A stretch of 64,000 nt of DNA, taken from assembly GCF_008107695.1 (NCBI RefSeq), contig NZ_VIRG01000066.1, forward strand, positions 372,001-436,000, written 5' to 3'. Positions within the stretch are counted from its first letter, which is position 1; each line of letters starts with the position of its first letter. This DNA comes from Stappia sp. BW2. GTDB lineage: Bacteria; Pseudomonadota; Alphaproteobacteria; Rhizobiales; Stappiaceae. The position numbers and the translations under genes were made by a program. This document shows, in pieces, positions 35,204 to 43,561 of the stretch. The notes below the pieces were generated by a model that saw only the letters and a list, made by a program, of their open reading frames with translations, was not told where the DNA came from and did no database searches.

Positions 35204-37561
35204 TTAAACGCGCCGCCCTGGCGTCAGTCCATTCACCTTCTCGATGATCGACGCCGCGTCGATGCCGAAATGCTGGTAAAGGTCGCCAATCGTGCCGGTC
35301 TGGCCGAAATGTTCGACGCCGAGCGGAATGGTCTGGTGACCGGCGACGCCGCCGAGCCAGGCGAGCGTTGCCGGGTGACCGTCGATTACGGTGATCAGTT
35401 TGCAATGACCTGGGAGATCGCCAAGCAGTTGCTCGATATGGGATCTGGCCGCCGCGTGGCCGCGTGATCTTGCTCGTTGTGCTGCCGTCCAGCCGGCGTT
35501 GAGGCGGTCGGCGGAGGTGACGGCCAGCACGCCGACATCACGCCGATTACCGGCGAGTTCTCCTGCGGCCTTGATGGCTTCGGGCGCAACGACGCCCTGA
35601 TAGGCGATCACCACTTCACAATTGGGTCCCGGCTTGCGCAGCCAGTAGCCACCATCGATGGCGCCCTGGCGGAAAGCATCGTCAGCCCGTTTTCCCGGTT
35701 GTTCGATCGGGTTGGTCGACAGGCGCAGGTAGACGGAGCCGCCAGTCTCGTCGCGCAGCCAGGTGCGCTCATCCGGATCACCTTCGCCGTCGCGCTGCAG
35801 GTAATCGAAGGCCCATTCCATGATCACGGCCAGCTCGTCGGCAAAGGCCGGTTCGAAAGCGGCCAGCCCGTCCTGGCTCATGCCGATCAGCGGGGTCCCG
35901 ATGGACTGGTGCGCACCACCTTCCGGAGACAGGGTCACGCCGGAGGGCGTGCCGACAATCATGAAACGGGCGTCCTGATAACAGGCATAGTTGAGTGCAT
36001 CGAGACCGCGGCAGACAAAGGGATCATACACGGTGCCGATGGGGATCAGCCGTTCGCCGAAGAGCGAGTGAGAAAGACCGGCAGCGCCCAGCAGCAGGAA
36101 CAGGTTCATCTCGGCGATGCCAAGTTCAATATGCTGGCCTTCCGGCGCGAAGTCCCACTTTGCGGTCGAGGGAATCCGGTGTTCGATAAAGGCATCCGCC
36201 AACGCCTTGCGGGCGAAGAGCTTGCGTCGGTTGACCCAGGGCCCGAGGTTGGTGGTGCCGGTCACATCTGGGGACGTGGTGACGATACGTTCCGCCAGCT
36301 TGCTGTCACCCTTGGAGAGATCGTCCAGCACCTTGCCGAAGGCCATCTGGGTGGAAATATCCCGATCCGAAGCCAGCTCGATGGCAGGCACGGCGAGTTT
36401 GTCGTCGGAAAAGCGCCGCGTGCCCTTGGCGAAGAACGGAACCTGATTCAGGAATGCCTTCAGCGCGCCGACGTCCGGAACGGTCGCGAAGGGCTCCCAT
36501 TCCTCCCCCTCGGCAACACCCATGTGCTTTTGCCACTCGGCCATCTGGGTCTTGTTCATCAGGCCGCCGTGATTGTCCTTGTGGCCTGCAATCGGCGTGC
36601 CCCACCCCTTGATGGTATAGGCAAGGAAGCAGGTTGGCTTGTCGTTATCGATGGCTGCAAAGGCTTCGGCCATGGTCTCGGTGCAATTGCCGCCGAGGTT
36701 TTCCATGAGATCCGCCAGTTCGTCGTCCGACCGGCGGTCGATCAGCGCGGTAACATCCCCCTGGTCGCCCAGGTCGTCCATCAGGCGTTTGCGCCAGACG
36801 GCCCCGCCCATGAAGGTGAGCGCGGAATATTCCTGGTTGGAACACTCGTCGATCCACTGGCGCAGCTTGTCACCACCCGGTTCTGCAAAGGCAGCGCGCT
36901 GCAAGGTACCGTATTTGACCCGAACCACCTGCCAGCCGAAGGCATCGAAGATCTTCTCGACCCGGTCGAACAGCCCCTCGCGGACGATGCCGTCAAGCGA
37001 CTGACGGTTATAATCGATAATCCACCAGCAGTTCCTCAGGTCGTTCTTCCAGCCTTCCTGGAGGGCTTCATAGATATTGCCCTCGTCGAGTTCCGCATCG
37101 CCGACCAGAGCGATCATGCGGCCAAGCGGCTTGTCGCCAGACCAGCTTTTGGCTGCGATGTAGTCCTGTACCAATGAGGCAAAGGAGGTGATCGCGACAC
37201 CGAGACCGACCGAGCCGGTGGAGAAATCGACGTCATCGATATCCTTTGTGCGGGATGGATAGGACTGGACGCCACCCAACCCACGGAAATTCTCCATCTT
37301 CTCGCGCGTCTGATTGCCCATCAGATACTGGATCGCGTGAAAGATCGGCGAGGCGTGCGGTTTGACCGCCACCCGGTCTTCCGGCTTCAGCACCGAGAAG
37401 TAGAGCGCCGTCATGATGGAAACCATGGACGCCGAACTTGCCTGATGCCCGCCAACCTTGATGCCGTCCACCTTCGGACGAATGTGGTTGGCATGGTGGA
37501 TCATCCAGTGTGACAGCCATAACAGGCGCTGTTCTATGGTCTTCAGGTGTTCGGTGCTCAT
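35204..37561 (-). CDS. mdeB: Thiamine-diphosphate 2-oxoacid dehydrogenase E1 (transketolase-like; 2-oxobutyrate dehydrogenase type)
   Basis: A 785-residue AceE/transketolase-like enzyme. The ThDP motif GDAELDEGNIYEA...WWIIDYN (GD-x-N) lies around residues 157-190; the pyrimidine-binding domain with EGQHIELGIAEMN is around residue 480. Length matches MdeB of Pseudomonas putida, the E1 subunit for 2-oxobutyrate encoded beside methionine gamma-lyase. Here, too, methionine gamma-lyase and Lrp-type regulators are adjacent. It would convert 2-oxobutyrate towards propionyl-CoA. No E2 or E3 gene is nearby, so it presumably borrows them. A housekeeping pyruvate dehydrogenase role is less likely from context. 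Confidence 0.78.
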   Translation of the reverse strand: MSTEHLKTIEQRLLWLSHWMIHHANHIRPKVDGIKVGGHQASSASMVSIMTALYFSVLKPEDRVAVKPHASPIFHAIQYLMGNQTREKMENFRGLGGVQSYPSRTKDIDDVDFSTGSVGLGVAITSFASLVQDYIAAKSWSGDKPLGRMIALVGDAELDEGNIYEALQEGWKNDLRNCWWIIDYNRQSLDGIVREGLFDRVEKIFDAFGWQVVRVKYGTLQRAAFAEPGGDKLRQWIDECSNQEYSALTFMGGAVWRKRLMDDLGDQGDVTALIDRRSDDELADLMENLGGNCTETMAEAFAAIDNDKPTCFLAYTIKGWGTPIAGHKDNHGGLMNKTQMAEWQKHMGVAEGEEWEPFATVPDVGALKAFLNQVPFFAKGTRRFSDDKLAVPAIELASDRDISTQMAFGKVLDDLSKGDSKLAERIVTTSPDVTGTTNLGPWVNRRKLFARKALADAFIEHRIPSTAKWDFAPEGQHIELGIAEMNLFLLLGAAGLSHSLFGERLIPIGTVYDPFVCRGLDALNYACYQDARFMIVGTPSGVTLSPEGGAHQSIGTPLIGMSQDGLAAFEPAFADELAVIMEWAFDYLQRDGEGDPDERTWLRDETGGSVYLRLSTNPIEQPGKRADDAFRQGAIDGGYWLRKPGPNCEVVIAYQGVVAPEAIKAAGELAGNRRDVGVLAVTSADRLNAGWTAAQRARSRGHAAARSHIEQLLGDLPGHCKLITVIDGHPATLAWLGGVAGHQTIPLGVEHFGQTGTIGDLYQHFGIDAASIIEKVNGLTPGRRV

Positions 37562-37607
37562 GGAGGCGTTCCCGTTAAGTGCGTACTCGCCGTTACTGTA
37601 GCTTCAG

Positions 37608-37626
37608 GCAAGAACCGGTTTCTTGC
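37608..37626. promoter_or_regulatory. Dyad in the mdeB/Lrp divergent promoter
   Basis: GCAAGAA (37608-37614) and TTCTTGC (37620-37626) are perfect arms around 5 bp, between mdeB (start 37561) and the divergent Lrp-type gene (37684). It is a candidate binding site for that regulator. Confidence 0.5.
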
Positions 37627-37683
37627 TAATTCCTAATCTTTTGAGCTAAGTCTCGGAGACTTTCACCAAGAAGGAAGCTTTCC

Positions 37684-38154
37684 TTGGCGATTTCCGACAC
37701 GCTCGACACATTTGATATCCAGATCCTGCGAGAGTTGCGCCAGAACGGCAGAATATCGATTCAGGATCTTTCCGAACGTATCGGACTGAGCCCGACGCCG
37801 GTTGCCCGCCGCCTGCGAAACCTGGAAGAACGCGGCATCGTGACAGGATATTGCGCTCTGATCGATGAGGTGAAGCTCGGCTACGAGGTCTCGGTTTTCG
37901 TGTCCGTCGAACTCGACAAGCAGATCGACATCACGCTGGACCAGTTCGAAGCCGCCATCCAGGCGTTTCCGGAAGTGGTCGACTGCTGGCTAATGACCGG
38001 CAACCGGGACTACCTCATGCGCGTGGCAACCACCGGGCTCGCAGCCTTCGAAACCTTCCTGACCGGGAAACTGACCAAGGTTCCGGGCGTTGCCAACATC
38101 GAAAGCTCAATACCGCTGCGACGCGTGAAATCCGGCGTGGCGCGGACGCCCTGA
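37684..38154 (+). CDS. Lrp/AsnC family regulator (beside mdeB)
   Basis: A 156-residue Lrp/AsnC protein: N-terminal helix-turn-helix (FDIQILRELRQNGRISIQDL, IGLSPTPVARRLRNLEERGI) and C-terminal RAM domain with DCWLMTGNRDYLMRV. The start is a TTG preceded by AAGGAAG; no better start exists. It diverges from mdeB and probably controls it in response to methionine or 2-oxobutyrate. It is a paralogue of the regulator at 39742. Confidence 0.87.
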   Translation: MAISDTLDTFDIQILRELRQNGRISIQDLSERIGLSPTPVARRLRNLEERGIVTGYCALIDEVKLGYEVSVFVSVELDKQIDITLDQFEAAIQAFPEVVDCWLMTGNRDYLMRVATTGLAAFETFLTGKLTKVPGVANIESSIPLRRVKSGVARTP

Positions 38155-38270
38155 TTTGGGCCAGCTGCCGGCCCTGTCACTTGCTCACGCCCTCAGCTCA
38201 CGTCCCCTCACTCCCTCTCCTTCGTCATTCCTTCGTATCCCCAACTCCCTCGTATAACCTCTCCGACTCC

Positions 38271-38374
38271 CTCATCCTGAGAAGGGCCAACGGCCCCTCT
38301 CGAAGGATGGGCCGCTTGCTCCCGGACTTGCCGCCCATCCTTCGAGACAGCGCTTCACGCTTCCTCAGGATGAG
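38271..38374. repeat. Inverted pair of the dispersed REP-like element
   Basis: A 42-bp unit (38271-38312, CTCATCCTGAGAAGG...CGAAGGATGGGC) faces a reversed unit (38333-38374, GCCCATCCTTCGAGA...CTCAGGATGAG). Each can also fold on itself. The pair lies between the ends of the convergent Lrp-type gene and mdeA, where it may act as a bidirectional transcription end. Confidence 0.75.
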
Positions 38375-38425
38375 GTTGAGGGGACGAGAGGAGAGACTGA
38401 AGAGTGGATGGATATAGCCTGTGGC

Positions 38426-39628
38426 TCAGGCAGCAACGGCCGCAGGAACCTGCGGCATGGCCTGCGCCATATCTTCAAGAATATCGTCCAGATCTTCCAG
38501 CCCGACGGACAGGCGCACGAGGCCGTCGCTGATGCCGTGGTCGGCGCGTTCTTCCGGGGTGTAGGTGGAATGGGTCATGGAGGCAGGATGCTGGATCAGC
38601 GTTTCGGCATCGCCCAGGGACACGGCCCGCTGGATCATCTTCAGGCCATTCATCATTGAAATTCCAGCGTCCAGTCCGCCCTTTAGTTCGAAGGCGATCA
38701 TGCCGCCCGGCTGGCTCATCTGCCTGTTGGCCAACTCGTGCTGCTCATAGCTTTCAAGACCCGGGAAATAGACCTTTGACACCGCGGGGTGTGCTTCCAG
38801 CCATTCGGCGACTTTCTGAGACGACGCACAGTGCCGGTCCATACGCAGGGCAAGCGTTTTCAGGCCGCGCAGGATCAGCATGGCATTGAACGGGGCCATC
38901 ACGGCGCCGGTCATATCCTTCATGCCGACAAGGCGGATTTCCTGGATCTGTTCGGCCCGTCCGGCAACCAGACCGGCCACGACGTCACCATGACCGCCCA
39001 GATACTTGGTGGCTGAATGCAGGACGAGGTCGGCGCCGAGTTCGATCGGGCGCGTCAGATAAGGGGTGGCATAGGTGTTGTCGACAATCACCGTTGCGCC
39101 AGCTTCATGGGCGATTTCCGAAACGTGGCTGATGTCGACAAGGCGCATGTTCGGATTGGCCGGGGTTTCGAAATAGACAACGCGGGTCTTGTCGGAAATG
39201 ACGCTGCGCAGGTTTTCCGGGTCGGTCAGGTCCACATGGGTGATCTTGATGCCGAATTTGGTCAGGCCGTGGCGCATATAGGCAAAGGTGCAGCCATACA
39301 GGGTTTCATCGACGATGATCTCGTCTCCAGGTGCCACGAGCGTCCAGAGAGTCGAGGTGATCGCTCCCATGCCGGACGACAGGGCGAGACCCGCCTCCGC
39401 TCCTTCCAGATCCGCGATGCGGCGCTCCAGCAGATCCAGCGTCGGGTTGGAAATGCGGCTGTAGATGTGCCCTGCCCGTTCACCGGCAAACATCTCGCCG
39501 CCGGCCTCGGCCGTTTCGAATACGAAGGTTGAGCTCAGATGCAACGGCGGCGTCAGCGCCCCCTCATTTTCGTGCGGATTGTAAGCGAGGTGGATCGCGC
39601 GGCTGGCAAAACCCTTGTAGGCACTCAT
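38426..39628 (-). CDS. mdeA: Methionine gamma-lyase
   Basis: A 400-residue PLP enzyme of the Cys/Met metabolism family. The PLP lysine is Lys208 in LHSATKYLGGHGD. Cys113 in DETLYGCTFAY corresponds to the active-site cysteine characteristic of methionine gamma-lyase, and separates it from cystathionine gamma-synthases/lyases. The ATG at 39628 has GGGAG upstream. It splits L-methionine into methanethiol, ammonia and 2-oxobutyrate. The divergent Lrp-type gene (mdeR-like) and mdeB on the other side complete the module. Confidence 0.88.
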   Translation of the reverse strand: MSAYKGFASRAIHLAYNPHENEGALTPPLHLSSTFVFETAEAGGEMFAGERAGHIYSRISNPTLDLLERRIADLEGAEAGLALSSGMGAITSTLWTLVAPGDEIIVDETLYGCTFAYMRHGLTKFGIKITHVDLTDPENLRSVISDKTRVVYFETPANPNMRLVDISHVSEIAHEAGATVIVDNTYATPYLTRPIELGADLVLHSATKYLGGHGDVVAGLVAGRAEQIQEIRLVGMKDMTGAVMAPFNAMLILRGLKTLALRMDRHCASSQKVAEWLEAHPAVSKVYFPGLESYEQHELANRQMSQPGGMIAFELKGGLDAGISMMNGLKMIQRAVSLGDAETLIQHPASMTHSTYTPEERADHGISDGLVRLSVGLEDLDDILEDMAQAMPQVPAAVAA

Positions 39629-39677
39629 GGCTGTCTCCCTGACTTCAGCCTGAGCAATATGATCCAACCTCAGGGGT

Positions 39678-39697
39678 GATAGATTTCAAAATCTGTC
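39678..39697. promoter_or_regulatory. Dyad in the mdeA/Lrp divergent promoter
   Basis: GATAGATTT-CA-AAATCTGTC is a 20-bp near-perfect dyad (8 of 9 arm positions pair) with an AT-rich centre, typical of Lrp-family sites. It lies 50 bp upstream of mdeA and 45 bp upstream of the divergent regulator gene. Confidence 0.6.
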
Positions 39698-39741
39698 AGT
39701 GATAGAACTCAAATTAGCATAATCTGCCAATTGAGACCGAG

Positions 39742-40200
39742 ATGGACAAGAAAGACCGCCAGATCATCCGCGCCTTGCAGCGGGATGGCCGCATGACCAA
39801 TCAGGATTTGGCGGAGGCGGTCAACCTGTCGCCCTCACCCTGCCTGCGCCGGCTGCGTAATCTGGAAGCCTCCGGGGCAATCAAGGGGTTTTCGGTGGAT
39901 GTGGACGCCGCGGCCTACGGACTGCCGATCACGGTCTTCGTCCGCATCCGTCTGGAGCGACACAACGAGGAGGACGTCCGCCGGTTCGAAAGCCGGATGC
40001 AGACCATCGAGGAGGTTCTGGAATGCCACGTCCTGACCGGCGCGATGGATTATCAGCTGCGCGTGGTGGTGTCGGATCTTGAAGCCTATGAGACTTTCAT
40101 CCGCAACCGCATTCATCCGATTGGCGGGATTGCGTCAATCGATACCAGTTTCGTTTATGGCACTGTCAAGAAGACGGCGGTGTTTCCACCGCTCGCCTGA
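39742..40200 (+). CDS. Lrp/AsnC family regulator, MdeR-like
   Basis: A 152-residue Lrp/AsnC regulator with helix-turn-helix (DKKDRQIIRALQRDGRMTNQ, VNLSPSPCLRRLRNLEASGA) and a RAM domain (ECHVLTGAMDYQLRV). It diverges from mdeA, as MdeR does in Pseudomonas putida, and is the better MdeR candidate of the two paralogues. The intervening 113 bp contain a dyad suited to it. Confidence 0.87.
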   Translation: MDKKDRQIIRALQRDGRMTNQDLAEAVNLSPSPCLRRLRNLEASGAIKGFSVDVDAAAYGLPITVFVRIRLERHNEEDVRRFESRMQTIEEVLECHVLTGAMDYQLRVVVSDLEAYETFIRNRIHPIGGIASIDTSFVYGTVKKTAVFPPLA

Positions 40201-40217
40201 CCTGACGAGCGGTGTTC

Positions 40218-41168
40218 CTATTCCTTCCGGAATTTCACCGGTGGCGATTTTTCCGGCAACAACCCGGACCGGAAGCGCTGCAGCACCACCTGAAGAAGCA
40301 GGCCAACCAGCAGCATGCGGATGAAGGAGCTGCGGGTTGCCCATTCCGGCGGCAGGCGGTTGGTGAAGATCTCCGTCACCGACCACAGCGTCCAGATGGT
40401 CAGAGCCCCAAGGATGGCGCCCCTGTTGTTGCCGGAACCGCCGGCCATCAGCATCACCCAGACCAGGAAGGTCACCAGCAACGGATCTGTGGCCGTCGGC
40501 GACAGAAATCGGAAATAATGCGCAGATAGAGCGCCCCCGATCCCCATGATGGCGCAGCCGATAACGAAGGTCTGGATCCGGAATTTCTCGACATCCTTGC
40601 CGGTGGCCGCCGCAGAAGCCTCGTTGTCACGGATCGCGCGCAGGCTGCGTCCCCATGGGCTGTCGTGCAACCGCGAAGCCGCCAGATAGACCAGCAGCAC
40701 CACAAACCAGACAAAGCCAAGAAACACAACGTCGCCCATGCGCCCGGTGGTGAGATCCGCCAGGGGTCTTGGAATGCGGGACAGGCCAAGGCTGCCGTTG
40801 GTGAGCCAGCTTTCATTGACGATGACGAGCCGCAGGATCTCCGCGATCCCGATGGAAGCCATCGCCAGATAGTCGCTCTTGAGGCGCACGCAGATCTTGG
40901 CAACCGCCCAGCCGGCGAGCCCGGCGAGAATGGCAGCCCCAATCAGGCCAAGCGGCACAGGCAGACCGAAGCCGCCAAGGTGCTTGGACGAGGCCGGGGT
41001 TGTCAGGATCGCGGAGGTATAGGCCCCCACGCCATAGAACCCGGCGATGCCGGCATTGAAGAGACCGCCCATGCCCCATTGCACGTTCAGCGCAAGGCAG
41101 AGGATCGCGTAGATGCCGCCCAGGATCAGGAGGCTGACCGCATAGAAAAAGAGACCGGTAAGTTCCAT
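40218..41168 (-). CDS. Branched-chain-amino-acid-type ABC transporter permease (LivM-like)
   Basis: A 316-residue inner-membrane permease with about eight hydrophobic segments, NVQWGMGGLFNAGIAGFYGVGAY near the N terminus and the LivM loop SPWGRSLRAIRDNEASAAATG. It overlaps the LivH-like gene as TGATG and is the last gene of the transport operon. Confidence 0.9.
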   Translation of the reverse strand: MELTGLFFYAVSLLILGGIYAILCLALNVQWGMGGLFNAGIAGFYGVGAYTSAILTTPASSKHLGGFGLPVPLGLIGAAILAGLAGWAVAKICVRLKSDYLAMASIGIAEILRLVIVNESWLTNGSLGLSRIPRPLADLTTGRMGDVVFLGFVWFVVLLVYLAASRLHDSPWGRSLRAIRDNEASAAATGKDVEKFRIQTFVIGCAIMGIGGALSAHYFRFLSPTATDPLLVTFLVWVMLMAGGSGNNRGAILGALTIWTLWSVTEIFTNRLPPEWATRSSFIRMLLVGLLLQVVLQRFRSGLLPEKSPPVKFRKE

Positions 41169-42058
41169 CAGAGCAACCTCCCCTTGAAGAGACCCTGGGG
41201 CCGGAAGATGAGCAGGCCGATCATCAGCACGAAAGCGACCGCTGTCTTGTAGGACGGCGAAATGAGCGCATCGTCGCCAATCCAGTGATAGGAGGAAAGT
41301 TCTTCGGCCAGGCCGATGATGAATCCGCCTGCCATGGCGCCCATAGGTTTGCCGATCCCGCCGAGAATGGCGGCGGCAAACATCGGCATCAAGAGGTTCC
41401 AGCCCAGATTGGGGTGCACGCTGGTGTTCAGTGCGGCAAAGGTTCCGGCAATGGCCGCCAGAGAGGCACCGATGATCCAGGTCCAGCGAATGACCTTGGC
41501 CGTGTCGAGGCCGGAAACCTCAGCCAGTTCCGGATCGTCGGCAACCGCCCGCATGGACCGGCCGGTTCTTGTGACGGTTAGGAAGTAGTGCAGAAGCACG
41601 GCAATGATCGCCGTCAGGATGACCGCCTGAAGATGCAGGACGGACACCCGGAATGTGTCGAACAGCACCATCGGCGGTTTGACACCGGTGAAGAACACCT
41701 GGTTCTGCGATCCCCAGACCAACTGGACGATGGAGCGGAAGACGAGCGCGATGCCGAAGGACGAGATCACCGTGTAAATGGTCGGCAACTCACGCAAGGG
41801 CTTGTAGAAATAGCGGTCGACCAGCAGCGCCGAAACGATGGTGAGCGCAATACCGAAGGGGATCAGCAAAAGCGGATTGACCGGGACAATTGCGGCCATG
41901 GCCAGGACACCGTAGGTCCCCAGGGTCATCAGATCGCCGTGGGCGAAATGGGCAAACCGCAGGATGCCGAAGATCATGGAGATGCCGACAGCGCCAAGCG
42001 CATAAATGCTGCCGATGGCCAGCGCCGGAAACAGATAGAAATTGACGAACTCGATCAT
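41168..42058 (-). CDS. Branched-chain-amino-acid-type ABC transporter permease (LivH-like)
   Basis: A 296-residue permease with LivH-type features: IYALGAVGISMIFGILRFAHFAHGD at the N terminus and the loop TGRSMRAVADDPELAEVSGLD. It overlaps the ATPase gene upstream by ATGA and the LivM-like gene downstream. Confidence 0.9.
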   Translation of the reverse strand: MIEFVNFYLFPALAIGSIYALGAVGISMIFGILRFAHFAHGDLMTLGTYGVLAMAAIVPVNPLLLIPFGIALTIVSALLVDRYFYKPLRELPTIYTVISSFGIALVFRSIVQLVWGSQNQVFFTGVKPPMVLFDTFRVSVLHLQAVILTAIIAVLLHYFLTVTRTGRSMRAVADDPELAEVSGLDTAKVIRWTWIIGASLAAIAGTFAALNTSVHPNLGWNLLMPMFAAAILGGIGKPMGAMAGGFIIGLAEELSSYHWIGDDALISPSYKTAVAFVLMIGLLIFRPQGLFKGRLL

Positions 42059-42774
42059 GCGGCCGCTCCTCCGAGGAAGAGGCGCCGGACATCGTCATCC
42101 GCCAGCAATTCCTTGCCGGTGCCGCTGGCATAGTTCCGGCCATTCACCAGGATGTGGCCATGATCGGCAATCTGCAGAGCCTGGCGGGCATTCTGTTCCA
42201 CCATCAATATCGTGATCCCGGTTTTGCGGATGTCGATGAGCAGGTCGAAGATCCGCTCCAGATAGGCAGGCGACAGACCGGCTGTCGGCTCATCCAGGAG
42301 CACCAGCTTCGGATCGCTCATCAGGGCGCGGCCCATGGCCACCATCTGACGCTGTCCGCCTGAAAGTTCGCCCGCAGGCTGTTTCAATTTGTCCCGAAGA
42401 TCCGGAAACAGGGACAGCACGCGTTCGCGCGTTGCCGCCTTGTCCTTTGGTGGAGCTGCGTAGGTTCCGACATCAAGATTTTCGTCCACGGACATGGTCG
42501 CAAAAACGTTTTTCGTTTGCGGCACGGCTGAAACGCCGAGCGGAACAAGGGCTGATGTCTTGCAGCCCGCAAGCTCTTTCTCTCCAAGCTTGATCGACCC
42601 CGCGGACACGGTGGTCAGTGCAAAAATGGTTTTCAGCAGGGTCGACTTGCCGGCGCCGTTCGGGCCGAGAATGACCGCGATTTCACCCGGCTCGACCGTC
42701 AGCGATACGTCCTCGATGATCGGCGGTCCGCCATAGCCGGCGCTGACAGCCGCAACGGAAAGTCGTTCGGTCAT
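42055..42774 (-). CDS. Branched-chain-amino-acid-type ABC transporter ATPase (LivF-like)
   Basis: A 239-residue ABC ATPase with Walker A GPNGAGKSTL, signature LSGGQRQMVAMGRALM and Walker B LVLLDEPTAGLSP. These are the LivF features. It overlaps both neighbours by ATGA. Confidence 0.92.
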   Translation of the reverse strand: MTERLSVAAVSAGYGGPPIIEDVSLTVEPGEIAVILGPNGAGKSTLLKTIFALTTVSAGSIKLGEKELAGCKTSALVPLGVSAVPQTKNVFATMSVDENLDVGTYAAPPKDKAATRERVLSLFPDLRDKLKQPAGELSGGQRQMVAMGRALMSDPKLVLLDEPTAGLSPAYLERIFDLLIDIRKTGITILMVEQNARQALQIADHGHILVNGRNYASGTGKELLADDDVRRLFLGGAAA

Positions 42775-43544
42775 AGCTGCGCCTCATATTTTCCGCCGCC
42801 GAAATAGGCTTCGATCACGCGTTCGTCGTTCCGCACTTCATCGACCGAGCCTTCCGTCAGGAGCGTGCCCTGCGCCATGACCAGCACGTGGTCGCACAGC
42901 TTGGAAACGTAATCGAGATCATGCTCGATGAGACAGAAGGTCAGCCCCCGCTCCCTGTTCAACATCAGGATCTTGTCCGCCAGCTTGGACAAAAGCGTTC
43001 GGTTGATGCCGGCGCCGATCTCGTCCAGCAAAATGATCTTCGGGTTGCGCATCAGCGCGCGACCAAGTTCGACCAGCTTCTTCTGACCGCCGGAAAGATT
43101 GCCCGCCTTCTCGTCGATGACATGATCCAGTTCCAGCAGGTGGACGGTATCGCGCGCCGTCTCATAGATCTGCCTTTCCTCGGACTCATAGTGCCCTCGG
43201 CGGAAGATCACGTTGAAGACATTCTCGCCTTCCGGTGCGGAGGCGGATGCCATCAGGTTTTCAAGGACGGAGAGATGCCCGAATTCATGCGGTATCTGGA
43301 AGGTGCGTGCGAGACCTGCCTTGGCCCGTTGGTGGGGTTTGAGCGAAGTGATGTCCTTCCCGTCCAGAAGCACCCGACCAGCGCTTGGCCGAATGGCGCC
43401 TGCAATGACGTTGAAGGCGGTTGTTTTTCCCGCACCGTTGGGCCCGATCAGGCCGGTGATGCGGCCTGCGCCGATCTTGAAGCTTGCATGGTCAATGGCC
43501 CGCAAACCGCCAAAATCGACGCAGATTTTTTCCAGCTCAATCAC
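42771..43544 (-). CDS. Branched-chain-amino-acid-type ABC transporter ATPase (LivG-like)
   Basis: A 257-residue ABC ATPase with Walker A GPNGAGKTT, LSGGQKKLVELGRALM and IILLDEIGAGIN; the first Glu-Ile-Gly in place of the usual Glu-Pro-X is common in some LivG proteins. The start is a GTG at 43544, 17 bp after the binding-protein gene. A long C-terminal segment ending in EAYFGGG is typical of LivG. Confidence 0.9.
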   Translation of the reverse strand: MIELEKICVDFGGLRAIDHASFKIGAGRITGLIGPNGAGKTTAFNVIAGAIRPSAGRVLLDGKDITSLKPHQRAKAGLARTFQIPHEFGHLSVLENLMASASAPEGENVFNVIFRRGHYESEERQIYETARDTVHLLELDHVIDEKAGNLSGGQKKLVELGRALMRNPKIILLDEIGAGINRTLLSKLADKILMLNRERGLTFCLIEHDLDYVSKLCDHVLVMAQGTLLTEGSVDEVRNDERVIEAYFGGGKYEAQL

Positions 43545-43561
43545 GCTGTTGCCTGCTCGGC

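Noticed and set aside
35477..37177. Plus-strand open frame of about 566 codons opposite mdeB
   Set aside because: Antisense shadow of a clear thiamine-dependent enzyme; no motif and no ribosome binding site.
35204..37561. Housekeeping pyruvate dehydrogenase E1 (aceE)
   Set aside because: The fold fits, but there are no E2/E3 genes beside it, while methionine gamma-lyase and Lrp-type regulators are; the 2-oxobutyrate role (mdeB) explains the context better. The two cannot be separated with certainty by sequence reading alone.
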